A DNA stretch of 64,000 bases from Deinococcus sp. KSM4-11 (GTDB lineage: Bacteria; Deinococcota; Deinococci; Deinococcales; Deinococcaceae), in contig NZ_SSNX01000006.1 of the NCBI RefSeq assembly GCF_004801415.1, forward strand, positions 1 to 64,000. The letters run 5' to 3'. Positions 35,249 to 44,504 of this stretch are shown piece after piece. Made by a program: the position numbers and the translations under genes. The notes beneath the pieces were generated by a model, which was not told the origin of the DNA, did no database searches, and saw nothing but the letters and a program-made list of their open reading frames with translations. Each line of letters opens with the position of its first letter. The stretch's first letter is position 1.

Positions 35249-35355
35249 GGATTGTGGCAAGTTGTCTGCTCCAAAAAAGCAGCAGAGCGTCACAAAGGTA
35301 AGCGGCATGAAGTTCACACCGCGTGCTGCACGGTCTCGTGCCAGATCTTGAACGC
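35249..35355 (-). mobile_element. IS6 family 2 remnant (copy J), about 107 bp
   Basis: GGATTGTGGCAAGTTGTCTGC to GAACGC aligns with the end of copies G and I that contains the transposase stop (GTGGCAAGTTGT, GCAGAGCGTCA, CGTGCCAGATCTTGAACGC). It is clearly diverged and breaks off where an AACCCATTTGGG-type end begins at 35360. It is an old scar. Confidence 0.65.
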
Positions 35356-35432
35356 AGCTAGAACCCATTTGGGATCTGCGGGTGACCCGATTTGGCGTAG
35401 ATGGAGATAAGCCTCGAACACAGGCGCCATCA

Positions 35433-35485
35433 TGACCAACCGCAGAATTCATACCGGTGAGTTCAAGCGAAATGTTCTACAACTC
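35433..35485 (+). pseudogene. First codons of a transposase gene cut by IS6 copy C
   Basis: ATG 35433 reads MTNRRIHTGEFKRNVLQL and then meets the IS6 end. The pattern x-RR-x-x-T-x-EFK-x-x-V-x-x-L is the start of HTH-type OrfA proteins of IS3-like elements. The upstream 75 bases with AACCCATTTGGGATC at 35363 may be its terminal repeat. Nothing else of the element remains. Confidence 0.45.
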
Positions 35486-36293
35486 GGTTGTGTTGCCTTA
35501 ATCAGGCCCGGGTAGTGTGACCCGCTGTGACTGATCCAACCCCTTACCGCCACCGATTCCCGATGACCATCATCCAGCACGCCGTCTGGCTGTACCACCG
35601 TTTCCCGTTGAGGTATCGAGACGTTCAGGAATTGCTCCACCAGCGCGGCATCGAGGTCAGTCACGAGACGCTGCGCGAATGGTGCATCACGTTCAGCGAC
35701 CTGTTCGCAGATGACCTGCGCCAGCGGGAACCCCGACGGGGTTCCCGCTGGCTGATGGACGAGGTCTGTACGACGGTCAATGGCGTTCGACACTGGCTGT
35801 GGAGAGCGGTCGACGAACACGGCTTCGTGCTCGACATCTTGCTGCAGCGTCACCGCGATACCAAGGCGGCACAGACCTTCCTGACGCGCCTTCTGAGTGA
35901 ATACGATGTGCCAGAGGTCATTCATACCGATAAGCTCTGGAGGTACGGCGCTGCCCTGCGGGAACGTCCTGTGCTCCACACTGTGGAGCATGTCCAGGTT
36001 GTCTCCACGGCGCGCTGCAACAATGTGATTGAGCAATCACACCGATCCACACGGCGTCATGAACGGCAACAACAGGGGTTCAAGCGACGAAAACGAGTGC
36101 AGGAATTCCTCTGCCTACACGCCAGCATCGAGAACCTCCACCACCACACACGAGCGAGCGTGCCCGCCTCCATCAGACGAAATAACCAAAAACAAGCGTT
36201 CCAGACGTGGTCAGCGGTCACGGCAGGGGTGGCCTGAATCTCAGGCCACCCCTGCCCTCACCATGGCGTGATGCCAGTTAAGGCAACACAACC
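35486..36293 (+). mobile_element. IS6-type element, family 1 copy C, 808 bp
   Basis: The ends are GGTTGTGTTGCCTTAATCAG and the inverse TTAAGGCAACACAACC. The flanks TACAACTC and GTCAACAC do not match. It cuts a transposase start on the left and a SUKH-like gene on the right. Confidence 0.9.
35527..36237 (+). CDS. IS6-family transposase (family 1, copy C)
   Basis: The 236-residue product equals copy B apart from silent changes, with the complete DDE set (MDEVCTTVNG, IHTDKLWRYG, NNVIEQSHRS). The hairpin loop on the coding strand is GAC here, while copies A and B have GTC. It appears active. Confidence 0.92.
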   Translation: MTDPTPYRHRFPMTIIQHAVWLYHRFPLRYRDVQELLHQRGIEVSHETLREWCITFSDLFADDLRQREPRRGSRWLMDEVCTTVNGVRHWLWRAVDEHGFVLDILLQRHRDTKAAQTFLTRLLSEYDVPEVIHTDKLWRYGAALRERPVLHTVEHVQVVSTARCNNVIEQSHRSTRRHERQQQGFKRRKRVQEFLCLHASIENLHHHTRASVPASIRRNNQKQAFQTWSAVTAGVA

Positions 36294-36716
36294 GTCAACA
36301 CGACCATCGAGCGGCAGCGCGACCAGCACTTGACCCTCGTCGTCCGCCTTTGGATCAGGACGGACGATCAACAGGTCACAATCGCCGAGAAACATGCCGA
36401 CGACGAGGTCCCCTGCACGGGCGTCATCGTACCGCGCGAGTTGGTAAGCGTCTGTGGCGTGCCGCGCAGCGCAAGGATCGTGGATGACCAAGCCCCACTG
36501 ACCGTACTGCATGTCTTCAAAGAGTCGAGCACTGGCTGCCAGAAGCCAGAAGTTATGCAGAGCAGCAGGGACGTGGTGTATCACGGCAAGATCGCTCGCG
36601 TCGCTTGGTGCAGTCAACGTGTGTCGAAGTGGCAGCGGCGTTTCACCGGCCGACAGTCCAGGAACGGGATCAAGAGATTGCAGGGCGTTGAGGACTTGTG
36701 TGATTGAGCGAGCCAC
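36294..36716 (-). pseudogene. SUKH (SMI1/KNR4)-like protein, C-terminus lost to IS6 copy C
   Basis: From a GTG at 36716 the frame reads MARSITQVLNALQSLDPVPG and on to HTLTAPSDASDLAVIHHVPAALHNFWLLAASARLFEDMQYGQWGLVIHDP. It then reads GDLVVGMFLGDCDLLIVRPDPKADDEGQVLVALPLDGRV, where the IS begins. The sequence LP/VPaxLxxFW, followed by a GQWGLxIxDP strand and a GDLVVGxFLGDCDLLxVRPD strand, resembles SUKH-superfamily immunity-like proteins, but the match is by eye. SUKH proteins often neutralise contact-dependent or polymorphic toxins. An ATG at 36779 is an alternative start. No toxin gene is adjacent. Confidence 0.4.
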
Positions 36717-36826
36717 GTCGTGATGGTAGTGCGCGCGACGTGCTATGCACGTTTTGTGCCGCGCACTAATACGTGCCATGCGACGCGGGGTGAAGGCCCG
36801 TCTCACCCCGATGTGTACAGTGGGTC

Positions 36827-39094
36827 ATGACGATCCTTCCACGGACGGATCCCAGCCGTGTGGCCCCCCCGCCACTGGTCGGACGGGCGCACGAGCTCGC
36901 GGTAGCACGAGAACTCCTGACCCGCCCAGATCTTCGGATGGTCAGTCTCCGCGGCCCCGGCGGCGTGGGCAAGACCAGCCTGGCCCAGGCCCTGCTGGCG
37001 GAGATTTTCCCCACCTTCGACCTCGGCGGGTGCTTCGTGAACCTGTCTATCCGGCGTGGCGAGGGCCAGATCCTGCCGGCCATCGTGCAGGCCCTCCACC
37101 TGCCGGCCTCACCAGACCCAGCCCTGGATCAGCTCGCGGCCGCCATCGGACACCACTCGATCCTGCTGGTGCTCGATAACCTCGAACACCTGCCGAGCCC
37201 CGAGTCAGACCTCGCCGCCCTGACAGAACGCCTGCCTGGCGCGCGGTTCCTAATCACGAGTCGGCGTGTACTCCACTTGCGCGGCGTGCAGGAACTGCCC
37301 CTAGGCCCGCTCGCCGTGCCCAGGGAAGTCGCCGGCGCCGCCGACAGTCCCGCGGTTCAATTGTTCGTGGAGCGCGCGCAGGCGGTCGATCCCGACTTTA
37401 CCTTGACCCCCGAGAACGCCCCGGTGCTCAGCGCCATCTGCAGGGTGCTGGAGGGTCTGCCACTGGCGCTGGAACTGGCCGCTGCACGCTTGCGCGCCGT
37501 GGATCCGAATGGCCTCCTGGGCTGGCTGAACGCTCCCCTCGAAGTGTTGACAGACGGCCCCGTCGATGACCCGCCCCGCCGGCAGTCCCTGCGGAGTGCC
37601 GTGCGCTGGAGTGCCGACCTGCTGACCCCGGTCGAGCGCGAGGTGTTCCTGGCCTGTGGGGCGTTCCTGGGTGGATTTACCCTCGAGGCCCTCGAGGCGG
37701 TGGCTGGCATTGACGAAACCCGGGCCGTGTTGATCGCGCTGGTCGATCACAGCCTGGTGCAGCGCGCGGTCGGGCCGGAGCCCCGCTGGCGGCTGCTGGA
37801 ACCCGTGCGGGAGTTCGCCGTCGAGGAGGCACACGCCTCGGGTCAATTTGAACGGCTGGCTGACAGACATGCCCACTACTACCTGGCCCTGGCCGAGCGG
37901 CTCACCTTGACCACCACTGGTCTGACGCCGCACGCTGTGGCGCACCTGCAGGCAGATGATGCAAATCTGCACGCCGCGCTGGAACACGTCATCACCTCTG
38001 GTGCGACTGAGGAGGCGCAGCGCTTCGTCCAGGCCCTCAGCAACCATTGGGCGGGCCAGGGAGGTCTGTCCAGTGCCGTGACCCTCTGCCGTCGGGTACT
38101 GGCCTTGCCAGGCGAGGGCCACACGGCGCGGAGAGCTGAAGTACTCCAGCTCTCCGCGTGGCTGGCGATCCGCGACCACCAGTTCGGCCCGGCGGAGACC
38201 TGGGCTCGGGAAGGTCTCTGCACGTGGCAGGCCCTCGGGGATACAGCTGGGGAAGCCTCCGCCCTCGCCACGCTCGCCGATATGCTCGCCAGTCAGGGAC
38301 AGACCGCTGAAGGCGTCCGGTACTTCCTGCAGGCCCTGACCCTGGCCCAGGTGCACAACGACCTGAACCTGGAGGCCCAGACGCGTCACAACGTGGCCGT
38401 CTCGCTCGGCCAGATCGGTGAGTACGCCGCCGCCCTAGAACACCTCGATCGGGCCTTGGAGATCAACACGGCCCTGGAGCAACCGCTCGGTCAGGCCTAC
38501 ACCAGTGCCCTCAGCGCGCGGCTGCACGCCCTGAACGGTGACCTGGAGGCTGGCCGGATCCGCCTGCAGCGCAGCTGGCAGGTGGGCCGGGAGTTAAATG
38601 ACCGCTTCTTTGACGTCCGCTTGTTGTATATCGCGGCCCTGCTCTCCCAGCGGCGGGGCCACCTGATCCTGTCAGTGCGGCTGGCGGCAGCCAGTGTTGC
38701 CCTCCAGCGGCGCTCCGATGTTCGAATGCCGACACCCTATGAACGCGAACGCACGACCCTGATGGCCGACCTGCGCGCCGCAATCTCTGAATCCGAGTTC
38801 ACGGCGGCGTGGGAGGCAGGGACACACGCCGGCCCCGAAACCGTCGCTGCCGATCTCGACGACGCCATGCAGGCGGCGGTGCCCAGCGCGCTGCCGACGC
38901 ATCACCTGACTCCCCGTGAACTGGAGGTACTGATTAGGGTGAGCGAGGGGAGCAGCGACAAAAAGATCGCGCAGGTACTGGGCATCAGTCCGGGTACCGT
39001 GGGGAAGCATGTGGCCAGCCTGCTTGGCAAACTGGAGCTGCACAACCGCGTGGAACTCACCCGCTGGGCCGTCGATCATCACGTGACCCCCTGA
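36827..39094 (+). CDS. LuxR-type STAND regulator: NB-ARC, TPR, C-terminal HTH
   Basis: The 755-residue product begins [20 protein letters not shown]. The NB-ARC/AAA ATPase has Walker [10 protein letters not shown] near 43, Walker [12 protein letters not shown] near 112, [10 protein letters not shown], and [16 protein letters not shown]. The middle 300 residues are TPR-like helices ([23 protein letters not shown]). The C-terminal 65 residues are a LuxR HTH ([43 protein letters not shown]). Signal binding in the TPR part is expected to switch the ATPase and release the DNA-binding head. The ligand is unknown. It may control the cupin/GH43 genes downstream. Confidence 0.9.
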   Translation: MTILPRTDPSRVAPPPLVGRAHELAVARELLTRPDLRMVSLRGPGGVGKTSLAQALLAEIFPTFDLGGCFVNLSIRRGEGQILPAIVQALHLPASPDPALDQLAAAIGHHSILLVLDNLEHLPSPESDLAALTERLPGARFLITSRRVLHLRGVQELPLGPLAVPREVAGAADSPAVQLFVERAQAVDPDFTLTPENAPVLSAICRVLEGLPLALELAAARLRAVDPNGLLGWLNAPLEVLTDGPVDDPPRRQSLRSAVRWSADLLTPVEREVFLACGAFLGGFTLEALEAVAGIDETRAVLIALVDHSLVQRAVGPEPRWRLLEPVREFAVEEAHASGQFERLADRHAHYYLALAERLTLTTTGLTPHAVAHLQADDANLHAALEHVITSGATEEAQRFVQALSNHWAGQGGLSSAVTLCRRVLALPGEGHTARRAEVLQLSAWLAIRDHQFGPAETWAREGLCTWQALGDTAGEASALATLADMLASQGQTAEGVRYFLQALTLAQVHNDLNLEAQTRHNVAVSLGQIGEYAAALEHLDRALEINTALEQPLGQAYTSALSARLHALNGDLEAGRIRLQRSWQVGRELNDRFFDVRLLYIAALLSQRRGHLILSVRLAAASVALQRRSDVRMPTPYERERTTLMADLRAAISESEFTAAWEAGTHAGPETVAADLDDAMQAAVPSALPTHHLTPRELEVLIRVSEGSSDKKIAQVLGISPGTVGKHVASLLGKLELHNRVELTRWAVDHHVTP

Positions 39095-39101
39095 TTCTCC
39101 C

Positions 39102-39129
39102 CATGCGGGGCCGCACCGCCCCCCGCATG
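39102..39129 (+). terminator. Hairpin after the LuxR-type gene
   Basis: CATGCGGGG pairs with CCCCGCATG across a 10-base GC-rich loop, 7 bases after the stop codon. No T run follows, so it is a candidate terminator or transcript-end stabiliser only. Confidence 0.45.
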
Positions 39130-39227
39130 CTCCCGATGCGCCGTAGGGAATGTGCCACCTAGCGTACAGACACCGGTCTGAACCACAGCGATGCCCGCTG
39201 GGACACGGATCGCAAGGGGGAACGACG

Positions 39228-39611
39228 ATGCATGGACGGTACGGACGGAGCGTGCTGATGGGTGTGGTGCTTGTCCTAAGCCTGGGGAGGCCCACGCTCG
39301 CCGGGCGGATGGTACTCGAACCAGGCGTCAGTGAGGCCCGATCAACGGCCTCATCGGCAATGACTGACGTTCTGGTGGCACCAGGAGCCTGGGCCCGGCT
39401 GGACATGGCGCTCGGTGAACACCGCGTTGAGCTCATCAGCGGTGAGATCAGCGTGGTGTTCACCAGAGATCGCCGCACCATGTCCGCGGGTGAAACACAG
39501 GTGATTCCTGCAGGTATTGCTTTCGGCCTGCTCAATACCGTGGGCGAGCCAACACACCTCAGGATCTCGGTGGTGGCCGCGCAGCTAGCGGGGGCAGGGG
39601 TGACGAGGTGA
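39228..39611 (+). CDS. Secreted cupin-like small protein
   Basis: ATG 39228 has AAGGGGGAA upstream. The 127-residue product has a signal peptide (SVLMGVVLVLSLGRPTLA). The mature part reads VLVAPGAWARLDMALGEHRVELISGEISVVFTRDRRTMSAGETQVIPAGIAFGLLNTVGEPTHLRISVVAA. The G-x(5)-H-x(3,4)-E-x-(I/L)-x-G-x(12)-G then PxG-x-x(5)-N order is the two-motif pattern of a cupin barrel. Its role could be sugar or metal binding. It ends four bases into an upstream extension of the GH43 gene, so the two are likely co-transcribed. Confidence 0.65.
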   Translation: MHGRYGRSVLMGVVLVLSLGRPTLAGRMVLEPGVSEARSTASSAMTDVLVAPGAWARLDMALGEHRVELISGEISVVFTRDRRTMSAGETQVIPAGIAFGLLNTVGEPTHLRISVVAAQLAGAGVTR

Positions 39612-39655
39612 GCTGCGGGAGAGGACGAAGCTATGCCGCCGATCTGGAGGATCAT

Positions 39656-41446
39656 ATGAAACGCTGCTGCACCGCTCCCACCCTCCTCACCACCACGATG
39701 CTGCTGACCCTAACGCTGCCCGGCAGCGGGCACGCTGGGGGCGGATCGGGGCCTCGCACCTACACGAACCCACTCGACGTCAGCGGCCCGCAAGAGGTCG
39801 TTAGCTGCCCCGACCCGTCCATCCTCGGTTCGCGTATCCCTGGCGACACCCACTGGTACGCCTACTGCACGAGTGATCCTCACAGCGACGCCGAAAACAA
39901 CGGCATTGGAAATTACCCCATTCACCCCATCACGATGTTACGCAGTGCCGACCTCACCCACTGGGAATTGATAGGGGACGCGCTTCCTGACAAGCTGAAG
40001 TGGGCGTCAGACCAGGCGTTCCTCTGGGCGCCAGAGATCGTCGCCTGGCCGGACGGCACGTACCACCTCTACTACGCCGTGTCCCAGACGCTGAGCGGTG
40101 GCTCGGCCATTGGAGTCGCCGTGAGCGCCAGCCCGACTGGCCCCTGGGTCGATAGCGGTCGCCCGGTCGTGGAGCCTCAGGGAGAATTAGCGGTGCTGGA
40201 TCCGGCGGTAGTCGCAGGCAGCAGCGGGCGGCACTCCCTGTATTTCGGCTCCTTCCGGAGCGGAATAGCCGTCCGCGAGTTGTCCCCCGACGGCCTACGC
40301 AGTGATCCCAAGACCCAGATCCGGGTGGCCGCCCCCTCCGGCCCAACCGGATTCGGGGGCCCAGAGGTCGTGAGGCACGGGAACTACTACTACCTCTTCG
40401 GGGCGAGCAGTCCCTGCTGCGCCGGGCCCATGACTGGAAACGGCGTCTTTGTCGGCCGCTCCACCTCACCGACCGGCCCCTTCCTCGACAGGACGGGACG
40501 GGATCTGAACGCCACTTGGGCAGGGGGCACACCAGTCGTACTGAACAACGGTGGCCGCTGGGTCGGCCCCGGGATGGGGAGCGTCTTCAGTGACGCTGCC
40601 GGGCGCGACTGGTTGCTCTACCACGCCATCGACCAGCGCGAGCCGTACTTTGAGCAGCAGACACAGATCAGCAAGCGGCACCTGATGCTCGACCCCGTGG
40701 ACTGGGTCGGCGGGTGGCCGACCGTGCGGAACGGGCATGGCCCCTCGGACGGCCCGCAGCCAGCTCCAGTGGTCAGGCCGGGAGATCTCGAGACCCAGGC
40801 TTCTGCCCCTCTGCGGCCTGACCGGCCAGGTGCCGCCATCTCCGCGCGCTCGGATGAATTCTCAGGAACCCGCCTTGGCCCGCAGTGGCGGTGGGTGCGC
40901 CCACCCGCGCCAGCCGGCTTCAGCGTGGCCGGAGGGGCATTTAGCCTTACGAGTACGCCGGGTGACCTCATGGATGGGACGGCGCCTGCCCTGCTGGAGA
41001 CTGCACCCACAGGCGACTACGTGGTTGAGACGCGGCTGAATTTTCCGCTTCCTGAAGGCGCCGCTCCGGACGGAGTCGAGGCTGGCCTGGTGGTGTACTG
41101 GGATGACCATAATTTCGTGCGGCTGACCGTCGGCGCCCTGGGCACGGTACGTGTGGCGGCATTCTACAAGGCGACCACAGCTGGAACAGACCGGGGGTTC
41201 CCGTCTATCAGCTATGGGCTGGCCGGTTCCGCCTCTCCCACCACGTGGTTGCGCATCGTGAAGCGGACGGTAAAGGGCGAGGGGCAGTACACGGCTTACG
41301 TGAGCACGGATAGCCGGAACTGGGAGCGGGGCGGTACGTGGACGCTCGACCCGGGTGGAAAGGCGAGGGTCGGGCTGGTCGCACTCTCCGGCGCCGGGTA
41401 CCCGGCCCATTTCGCTTACCTGCGCGTGTCCCAGCTCTCCCCCTGA
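39656..41446 (+). CDS. Secreted GH43 family glycosidase (arabinanase/xylosidase type)
   Basis: ATG 39656 follows GGAGGATC. The 596-residue product has a signal peptide (MKRCCTAPTLLTTTMLLTLTLPGSGHA). The five-bladed GH43 propeller has the catalytic base in CPDPSIL, the pKa-modulating Asp region in FLWAPEIVAWPDGTYHLYYA, and the acid Glu in FGGPEVVRHGNYYYLFGAS. A C-terminal lectin-like domain follows (DEFSGTRLGPQWRWVRPP, GLVVYWDDHNFVRLTV), similar to the beta-sandwich appended to many GH43 enzymes. It would cleave arabinan or xylan side chains outside the cell. Confidence 0.9.
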   Translation: MKRCCTAPTLLTTTMLLTLTLPGSGHAGGGSGPRTYTNPLDVSGPQEVVSCPDPSILGSRIPGDTHWYAYCTSDPHSDAENNGIGNYPIHPITMLRSADLTHWELIGDALPDKLKWASDQAFLWAPEIVAWPDGTYHLYYAVSQTLSGGSAIGVAVSASPTGPWVDSGRPVVEPQGELAVLDPAVVAGSSGRHSLYFGSFRSGIAVRELSPDGLRSDPKTQIRVAAPSGPTGFGGPEVVRHGNYYYLFGASSPCCAGPMTGNGVFVGRSTSPTGPFLDRTGRDLNATWAGGTPVVLNNGGRWVGPGMGSVFSDAAGRDWLLYHAIDQREPYFEQQTQISKRHLMLDPVDWVGGWPTVRNGHGPSDGPQPAPVVRPGDLETQASAPLRPDRPGAAISARSDEFSGTRLGPQWRWVRPPAPAGFSVAGGAFSLTSTPGDLMDGTAPALLETAPTGDYVVETRLNFPLPEGAAPDGVEAGLVVYWDDHNFVRLTVGALGTVRVAAFYKATTAGTDRGFPSISYGLAGSASPTTWLRIVKRTVKGEGQYTAYVSTDSRNWERGGTWTLDPGGKARVGLVALSGAGYPAHFAYLRVSQLSP

Positions 41447-41482
41447 TGGAGAAGTGGCCTGACCGTCATGGTTGAGGAGGTC

Positions 41483-42019
41483 ATGATGCTTTCCATCGAT
41501 CAAGTGTCGACCCTTCAGCAGCGTGTGGCCGCGATCGAGCTCTTCCGCGAGTACCTGAACTGGAATAAGGACGAGCTCTTTCGCCACTACGGCATTGAAT
41601 GGGACCTTCACGCCACGCTGGAGCATGACCGCGAGACCATCGAGCAGTTCATGCGGCCTACCGGTCGTTTACTCCTGGCGTCCGTGAAGGGACAACCCGT
41701 CGGCGTGCTGTCGATGAAAGTGCATGCCGATGGGACGGCCGAGTTGAAGCGAATGTATGTGCGGCCGTCGTGGCGCCGCAACGGCATCGGGGAAGCGCTG
41801 GTGGCCCGGATCATCGACGAAGCCCGGCGGGACGGTCGTCATCTGATCCGCCTCGACAGTGCTGGGTACATGCACGAAGCCCACCGGATGTACCGGCGGC
41901 TGGGCTTTCACGACACGGAGCCGTATGCAGAGAGCGAGATCCCGGAAGAACTACGGGAGCACTGGGTCTTCATGGCGTTGTCGATGGAGACGAACGGAGA
42001 TGACGAGAACGCTCGATAG
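41483..42019 (+). CDS. GNAT family N-acetyltransferase
   Basis: ATG 41483 or 41486 is favoured because GAGGAGG lies directly upstream. The 178-residue product has the acetyl-CoA site LKRMYVRPSWRRNGIGEALVARIIDEAR (motif A, RRNGIGEAL) and the following strand LIRLDSAGYMHEAHRMYRRLGFHDTEPY (motif B, YRRLGF). The N-terminal 60 residues carry the acceptor-binding part. The acceptor is unknown. The gene stands downstream of GH43 and before a decayed secreted-protein gene. Confidence 0.9.
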   Translation: MMLSIDQVSTLQQRVAAIELFREYLNWNKDELFRHYGIEWDLHATLEHDRETIEQFMRPTGRLLLASVKGQPVGVLSMKVHADGTAELKRMYVRPSWRRNGIGEALVARIIDEARRDGRHLIRLDSAGYMHEAHRMYRRLGFHDTEPYAESEIPEELREHWVFMALSMETNGDDENAR

Positions 42020-42103
42020 GGATGGATCCTGCTCGTGTCCGTTCATCCTAGGTACGGAGAAATCGTTAGATCGGGTCATGAGAACCCGGATCCTGGAGGG
42101 CAC

Positions 42104-42368
42104 ATGGACAGACTGCACGTTTAGTGGATCGTACTGCTGGTATGCCTCGGTTCCACGGATGCAGTTGGCATCAAGGGCACGCTCACGGGCACGGTTGTGG
42201 ATTGGCCGGCCGGTACGGGCGGCACCGTGCAGCTTCTGATGGACTGGCTGGATGACCAATCCGTCATTCAGGTTGGCACCCGACTGGACACGACGGGCAA
42301 GTTCAGCGTCACGCTGCCGGATCTGAGGGCCAGCGGCCTGAGTGCCACGCTGCCGAAGATCTCCGGAC
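42104..42368 (+). pseudogene. Secreted-protein gene with TAG at codon 7, cut by IS6 copy F
   Basis: ATG 42104 follows an ideal CTGGAGGGCAC site and reads MDRLHV, then TAG (42122-42124), then WIVLLVCLGSTDAVGIKGTL, a signal-peptide core and mature start in the same frame. It continues TVVDWPAGTGGTVQLLMDWL and TTGKFSVTLPDLRASGLSATLPKISGR up to the IS6 end. So the gene is doubly broken, by a nonsense codon in the signal peptide and by loss of its 3' end. The mature part looks like a beta-rich exported protein of unknown role. Confidence 0.6.
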
Positions 42369-43220
42369 GGTTATGGCAAGTTGTTGGGGTAGGGTAACGC
42401 GGTGCTGAGCGGTCAAAAGCTTCGTGGCTACCGGTTCCCCCTCGCGGTCATCGGCTACGCCGTCTGGCTGTATCACCGGTTCACGCTGAGCTCCCGGAAT
42501 GTCGAAGAACTGCTGCTGGAACGTGGGATCTGCGTGACCTGGGAAGCGATCCGCCCCTGGTGCATCACCTTCAGTGACCTGTTCGCCCAGGGCCTGCGCC
42601 ACCGGGAACCCCGACGGGGTTCCCGGTGGCATCTCGACGTTTGGGCTTGTGGATGTCGGAGGCGTCAACCCCTGGTTGTGGCGAGCCGCCCTGGAGCATG
42701 GCGCTGTGCTGGACGTCTTCCTTCAGCGCCACCGTGACACAGAGGCGGCCAAGACCGTCTTCAGCCGGCTGGTGGGAGAGCATGGTGTTCCGCTCACGGT
42801 GCACACCGACACGCTCTGGAGGTACCGGGCAGCCCTTCGCACGCTTCCCGTGCTCCACAGCGTGGAGCACGTTGAGGTCGGGTCCACGGCGCACTGCAGT
42901 ACCCTCGTAGAGCACTCCCATCGGCCCACACGCCGACAAGAGCGGCAGCGGGCAGGCGTCCTCATGGGCGTCCATTCTGCCCAAGAAGCAGCGAGGATTC
43001 AGGTCACGACATCGAGCTCAGGGATGCCTTGACCTACACGCCAGAAGCACGAATCTGCACCACTCGGCCCGCTGTACCGTTCCCGCGCATCATCGTCGTC
43101 ACCACCCACAACGGGCATTCGTGCTCTGGCGCGACGTCGTGAAGCAGGTGGCCTGAACTTCAGGCCACCTGCTTCACTGGGTCTCCTTCATTGCCCTGGC
43201 GCCAACAACTTGCCACAACC
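42369..43220 (+). mobile_element. IS6-type element, family 2 copy F, 852 bp, degenerate
   Basis: The left end is GGTTATGGCAAGTTGTTGG and the right end is the inverse of GGTTGTGGCAAGTTGTTGG. The flanks CTCCGGAC and TGGGCGAG do not match. It shares with copy E the same missing bases, the same 45-base insertion and the same 852-bp length, yet its first 75 bp follow the family consensus. Confidence 0.88.
42402..43156 (+). pseudogene. IS6-family transposase, frameshifted (copy F)
   Basis: The first frame is VLSGQKLRGYRFPLAVIGYA to RRGSRWHLDVWACGC. The second is DVGGVNPWLWRAALEHGAVLDVFLQRH to RRQERQRAGVLMGVHSAQEA. The third frame holds the C-terminus. The lesions match those of copy E exactly, so one damaged copy gave rise to both. 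Single differences are CCTGGG for CCCGGG (Trp for Arg) near 42540 and GTCCATTCT for GTCCGTTCT near 42972. Confidence 0.85.
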
Positions 43221-43367
43221 TGGGCGAGCACACCCCTGGTTCGGTACCCGGCCGGTGCGAAGGATCCGGAGCAGATCCCAATGCAGGGTGCGGGAGGTGG
43301 TTCCTTCCGGGTGATTACCTGGTCAGACCCGTCATGCTGGAGGCCATGGCGAGCACGTGATGACGGG

Positions 43368-44174
43368 TCAGGGCGCGCGGCCACCCGTGACGAACAGGTC
43401 GAGATGCACTCCGGACAGGTGCTGACGGAGGTACGTCAGCAGCACCCAGATGAACAGCACCACACTTCCCATTTCCAGGGACTCCTCGAGGGTGACCAGG
43501 ATGGGCATGGCCACGCTGTAGAACTGGCCAGAGAACTCCAGCATCCCCTCGATGACTTCCAGCCCCATCGCACCCAGAACGTACAGCGCGCCCGCCAGCA
43601 TCATCCCGCCGGCCGTGCGCCGCGGCAGATGCCGCAGGAACGGGACGAACAGCACAATCACCGCCACCACCACCACCGCGTACGGCAGCACCCAGGCGTA
43701 ATGCAACACGGCAGAATCACCCACGATCTTGCGCACGCCCATGGTGGCCCGGTCATGCACCTGTGCGACCTCGTCAATAGACAGGTACACGAACACTGCG
43801 CTGACCGTCATCCACAGCCGCTGGAAGTGGTCGCGCTGCTGCCGTTTGGCCAGCGCGATCACGAAGGCCAGGAGCGCCGCTGTCCCCAGCAGGAAACTGG
43901 AGAACATCGTGGGGATATTGGCTTCACTGCCGAGGGCGAACATGGGGACGATCAGGTCACGGAACGGGAAGTCAGTCTTGATGCCGGACGCGATGCGGCT
44001 GACGATGCCCAGAGCGATCACGACGAGTGTCCCGATGATCAGTGCGCGGATTGAGGCGGTGATGTTGAGCGGCACGGGCAGAGCCGACACGTCGCTGGCG
44101 GGGCGTGCTGTGCCGATGGTGTGGGGGGAGGGTAGGGATGGCGTGGTGGTCGGGGGGATGGGCTGGGTGGTCAT
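43368..44174 (-). CDS. Multipass membrane protein with DEVAQVHD motif, function unknown
   Basis: ATG 44174 gives 268 residues. A Pro/Thr-rich hydrophilic N-terminus (MTTQPIPPTTTPSLPSPHTI) is followed by about seven membrane helices: IRALIIGTLVVIALGIV, FSSFLLGTAALLAFVIAL, LWMTVSAVFVYLSIDEVAQ, YAVVVVAVIVLFVPFL, MMLAGALYVLGAMGLEV and SVVLFIWVLLTYL. Charged residues in helices (SIDEVAQVHD, LEVIEG, TLEESLEMG) form a conserved-looking pattern that could bind metal or quinone or carry protons. I know of similar unnamed proteins but no function. Confidence 0.7.
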   Translation of the reverse strand: MTTQPIPPTTTPSLPSPHTIGTARPASDVSALPVPLNITASIRALIIGTLVVIALGIVSRIASGIKTDFPFRDLIVPMFALGSEANIPTMFSSFLLGTAALLAFVIALAKRQQRDHFQRLWMTVSAVFVYLSIDEVAQVHDRATMGVRKIVGDSAVLHYAWVLPYAVVVVAVIVLFVPFLRHLPRRTAGGMMLAGALYVLGAMGLEVIEGMLEFSGQFYSVAMPILVTLEESLEMGSVVLFIWVLLTYLRQHLSGVHLDLFVTGGRAP

Positions 44175-44296
44175 GTGTGGGTGTCTCCCTGTGGTACGCG
44201 TCAGGCCGGGATCGGCGGTGGGCCACCCGGCAAGCCTGACACGGAGCTGACATACGGAGGATAGGTGAGCCTGCGGTACCACACCACCCCAACTGG

Positions 44297-44504
44297 GTGA
44301 CTGGATGGTCATCGGTGAGCGCCGCCCTCACGCGGCTACATGCACTCCAGCCCGTGGTGAGCGAAGGGCAGTGTTGGCTTGGTGGGAAGTCGCTCTACCG
44401 TCACCAGCTCCAGCTGTGGGAACGCGGCCGGGTCTCCAGCGGGGAAGACTTCTGGACGCTGCTCGGGTCTGAGGGAGCGGCACGTGCAGCACAGCAGTCT
44501 GAGC
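44297..44504 (+). pseudogene. N-terminal fragment of an unidentified gene, cut by IS6 copy D
   Basis: From GTG 44297 the frame reads MTGWSSVSAALTRLHALQPV then VSEGQCWLGGKSLYRHQLQLW and GEDFWTLLGSEGAARAAQQSE, then meets the IS6 end at 44505. It is open and soluble in character but has no ribosome site or known motif, so this call is weak. Confidence 0.25.
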
